Shown here one piece after another: positions 62,549 through 64,000 of a stretch of 64,000 nucleotides of DNA; the first letter of the stretch is position 1; every line of letters starts with the position of its first letter. The position numbers and the translations under genes were made by a program. Origin of the DNA: AP-15 sp963790875 (GTDB lineage Bacteria; Pseudomonadota; Alphaproteobacteria; ATCC43930; CGMCC-115725); contig CAWBQT010000016.1 of assembly GCA_963790875.1 (NCBI GenBank), positions 124,001 to 188,000 on the forward strand, read 5' to 3'. The notes under the pieces were generated by a model. It was not told the origin of the DNA. It ran no database searches and saw only the letters and a list, made by a program, of their open reading frames with translations.

Positions 62549-62586
62549 GGAGGGCGGGGAGGGGGACACCTCTTCCCGACCCCTAT

Positions 62587-63156
62587 CAACGTCACCCTCC
62601 AGTGGAACAAAGACGGCGGGGTCATATCCCACGCTTCTCAGGGTTTCGCAGCTCTTACTCGGCGAAGACTTGGCTGGATCAAGTCGTTGTTAAAACTGGA
62701 ACCCGCCGAATCGCCCGCACCATTGGTGGGAGGCCATCGCAGATGAGCCGAGCGGAGCCGGCCCCACCCGCTCTCCGCTCAGCTAAAGCTCCGAGCCTAT
62801 GTGGGGATAGGCGCCGGTTCGGAGCTGGTTGTTTGATATCGCGGATCGCCGGGCCCCGGTAGGGTCGGAAACTACTCAGGAACAATCATGAAACAGCGGG
62901 CGAGGTTTAGCGCCGGCCCGATGTTTTTCGCCGGCCGCGACCGCCAGCGTTCGCACCAGCCTGAGGCAGCTCTGGCCATTCGGAAAGGAGGAAGCTCCCC
63001 CGGGCGCTTGTGCGGACCGCCTTGCAAAGAGGACGAACCCGAGCAAAGCCGTTTCGGCGGACCCCGATTGTGTGTGCGTTCAGCCGAAGACGGTACGCCA
63101 TCTCTCCGGGCGGCTGCGCCGGTCGGCGCATCCACACGCTCTGCAGAACTCGCGGC
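62587..63156. other. No gene recognised; motif site 14
   Basis: The frame continuing past the intron (NVTLQWNKDGGVISHASQGF) is not homologous to anything I know. 62888-63172 holds an open frame with poor support. Site 14 sits at 62858-62879. Confidence 0.45.
62858..62879 (-). promoter_or_regulatory. Shared upstream motif, site 14
   Basis: Minus strand reads CTGAGTAGTTTCCGACCCTA then CC. The only good site with no clear gene downstream on the same strand; the DNA there is recently rearranged by the intron. Confidence 0.55.
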
Positions 63157-63462
63157 CTACCAGAGGGGGTAGGCGGAGCCAGCACCACCCCGATCAAACG
63201 CCGCCGCCAAGCCACATTGGCTGTCGGCGGATGCGTTGGGGACAACCGGTCCGGCGCAAGCCGGATTGTGGCGCGGGACCCGCGCGACGCCGGCAAAGCT
63301 CGCCTGGGGTGGCGACACGCTGAGCGCCGCCACGGCTTGAACCCCGATGAACAGCATGACGACGAATACGGCGATCGCCCAGGCCGAGAAAATACCGCGC
63401 CAGTCCCCGAAATTCTGATCTCGCCGTTCCTCTTCGCGTGCCTGCTTCACGCTCGTTGACAT
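63157..63462 (-). CDS. Single-pass membrane protein (101 aa)
   Basis: ATG 63462 with AGGTGTAGGA before it. MSTSVKQAREEERRDQNFGD is a charged N-terminus, followed by one helix (IFSAWAIAVFVVMLFIGVQA) and a periplasmic Ala/Pro-rich tail with two Cys. No family recognised; small membrane proteins with YjfN/DUF-like layout are similar. Confidence 0.55.
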   Translation of the reverse strand: MSTSVKQAREEERRDQNFGDWRGIFSAWAIAVFVVMLFIGVQAVAALSVSPPQASFAGVARVPRHNPACAGPVVPNASADSQCGLAAAFDRGGAGSAYPLW

Positions 63463-63670
63463 TCCTACACCTGATTGTTGCATGTAACATTTGGGGATAA
63501 TTGCCGATCTATAAAATACCGCTCGTGACATGGCTGCCCTGCGGGGTCACGTTGTCGTGATCGCCGAAAGTGGTAATTTCGTATATAACCTAGCGTGGAC
63601 GATCAGAGCCTGGCGCACGCGACACGTCCCCCAACTCCTCACGGCGCATGCGCCTACTCATTTCTGTGCA

Positions 63671-63691
63671 TGAGTAGTTTCCGAACCTACC
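63671..63691 (+). promoter_or_regulatory. Shared upstream motif, site 15
   Basis: Reads TGAGTAGTTTCCGAACCTAC then C. Upstream of the candidate sRNA. A further GAGTAG reading the other way sits 26 bases upstream (CCTACTCATT at 63651). Confidence 0.6.
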
Positions 63692-63809
63692 GGCGTCTGA
63701 CTCTTGGCGATATTGAATAGACTAGCCCCTGAGCGGTTCCCCCCAACCTAAGCTCGGGGTACTGGCCGGGCGGAACCGGTCATACCTTCGAGTTCCGCCC
63801 GGCTTTTTT
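63692..63809 (+). ncRNA. Candidate small RNA with C-rich loop
   Basis: No open frame, but two strong RNA structures: GAGCGGTT / AACC...GCTC closes a loop of exactly six C (63739-63744), and 28 bases later stands a near-perfect terminator hairpin with T6. The predicted transcript is 100-120 bases, starting just downstream of motif site 15. C-rich loops that pair with Shine-Dalgarno sequences are typical of alphaproteobacterial regulatory RNAs. Not matched to a named family. Confidence 0.55.
63765..63809 (+). terminator. Factor-independent terminator
   Basis: GCCGGGCGGAAC (63765-63776) and GTTCCGCCCGGC (63792-63803) form a perfect 12-bp stem with a 15-base loop, followed by six T. Points in the plus direction. 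Confidence 0.85.
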
Positions 63810-63824
63810 CAATCCGGCGCAGGT

Positions 63825-64000
63825 TTACCGCGTCGAAACCGGGTTGCTCTCTGGCGCAGCACCTGGAGCAGCGGCGAGCGCCAAGCGGATCAGCGCCGAG
63901 AGCGAGTGCGAGCCGGTCTTCCTCATGACCGCGGCGCGATGGTTTTCGACCGTGCGCTGGCTGATGCCGAGGTCGGCGGCAATATTCTTGCTGGGGTGGC
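63825..64000 (-). CDS. LuxR/FixJ-type response regulator, C-terminal part
   Basis: Enters from the right edge and ends at TAA 63825-63827. The visible residues SKNIAADLGISQRTVENHRA then AVMRKTGSHSLSALIRLALA are the LuxR/FixJ helix-turn-helix: recognition helix with SQRTVENHRA, as in FixJ-family two-component regulators. The receiver domain lies outside the window. Its sensor and targets are unknown. Confidence 0.8.
   Translation of the reverse strand, partial: HPSKNIAADLGISQRTVENHRAAVMRKTGSHSLSALIRLALAAAPGAAPESNPVSTR

Larger units (their letters stand above)
60722..62586 (+). mobile_element. Group II intron
   Basis: Begins GTGCGCCCGTGAGGGCGCTT, the GUGYG 5' end, directly after TGA 60721, followed by EBS-bearing stems (GTGCAAGTCCGTGCCGGAGC). 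It encodes a maturase/reverse transcriptase (61153-62498, frameshifted). Domain V is at 62516-62548, domain VI ends in GACCCCTAT at 62586, the usual AY 3' end. Length about 1.87 kb. Exon junction TGA|GTGCG and ...CTAT|CAAC. Because the insertion follows the stop codon, debranching-enzyme protein is not changed. Confidence 0.85.

Noticed and set aside
62888..63172. 94-codon plus-strand open frame
   Set aside because: No ribosome site or homology; runs against the membrane protein at 63157-63462.
9550..63691. Interpretation of the shared motif as the standard EcfG promoter GGAAC-N16/17-CGTT
   Set aside because: GGAAA occurs only on the strand opposite to the genes, no CGTT is found at the right spacing, and the conserved block is a single compact palindrome-like element.
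1..64000. tRNA or rRNA genes
   Set aside because: No cloverleaf-type T-loop with matching acceptor stem and no rRNA segment was found by eye; a covariance scan would be needed to be certain.

Overview
The window looks like part of a chromosome of a GC-rich alphaproteobacterium. This is inferred from gene content and codon style (PRC-barrel/CsbD/entericidin-type stress genes, a FixJ-like regulator, a ROSE-type thermosensor, a PPi-dependent phosphofructokinase relic); I cannot name the genus. No rRNA, tRNA or CRISPR array is visible. The DNA is a patchwork: intact energy and carbon-storage operons alternate with clusters of small stress proteins and many decayed genes (gabD copy, kup, pfp, MFS, resolvase and IS3 remnants, plus several single-frameshift genes).

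Layout. 1-8.1 kb: end of a glycogen debranching enzyme, a frameshifted GFA protein, an F420-type oxidoreductase, DUF2784, an alpha/beta hydrolase, gabD, a frameshifted GloVer-repeat protein and a 5'-truncated second gabD copy sharing about 844 identical bp with the first. 9-18 kb: tiny membrane proteins, a kup relic, a frameshifted AI-2E transporter, a CsbD/PRC-barrel/DUF883 operon, YihY and an entericidin-like lipoprotein. 18.3-25.6 kb: SPFH protein, DUF1269-type protein, secreted protein, proton P-type ATPase and glycogen phosphorylase. 25.8-31.2 kb: VIT transporter, IS3 relic, RusA-like nuclease, hemolysin III and GlsB. 31.6-34.7 kb: ABC importer permease and ATPase. 35.4-43.7 kb: phosphoketolase, a second proton ATPase, PPK2 and a desaturase, convergent with acetate kinase. 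43.7-50.8 kb: UPF0182, Hsp20 with a ROSE-type leader, an adenylate cyclase and two micro-membrane-proteins. 51-56 kb: pfp relic, NRAMP transporter and two transglutaminases. 56.4-62.6 kb: treZ, debranching enzyme and a group II intron inserted right after the debranching-enzyme stop codon. 62.6-64 kb: a small membrane protein, a candidate sRNA and a LuxR/FixJ-type regulator.

How it fits together. Glycogen phosphorylase, debranching enzymes and TreZ mobilise or convert storage glucan. Phosphoketolase plus acetate kinase make ATP from sugar phosphates without phosphofructokinase, whose PPi-dependent gene is a relic here. PPK2 and two proton ATPases link ATP, polyphosphate and membrane potential. 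This reads as a survival module for energy-limited or acid/oxidative stress.

The most interesting signal is a 17-22 bp partly palindromic motif, roughly GAGTAGTTTCCGAGCCTACC, found at about 16 intergenic places. It is nearly always in the same orientation as, and usually 50-150 bp upstream of, a stress-type gene or micro-protein. One copy precedes a candidate sRNA with a six-C loop and a strong terminator. The motif looks like the binding site of a shared regulator or sigma factor that I do not recognise.
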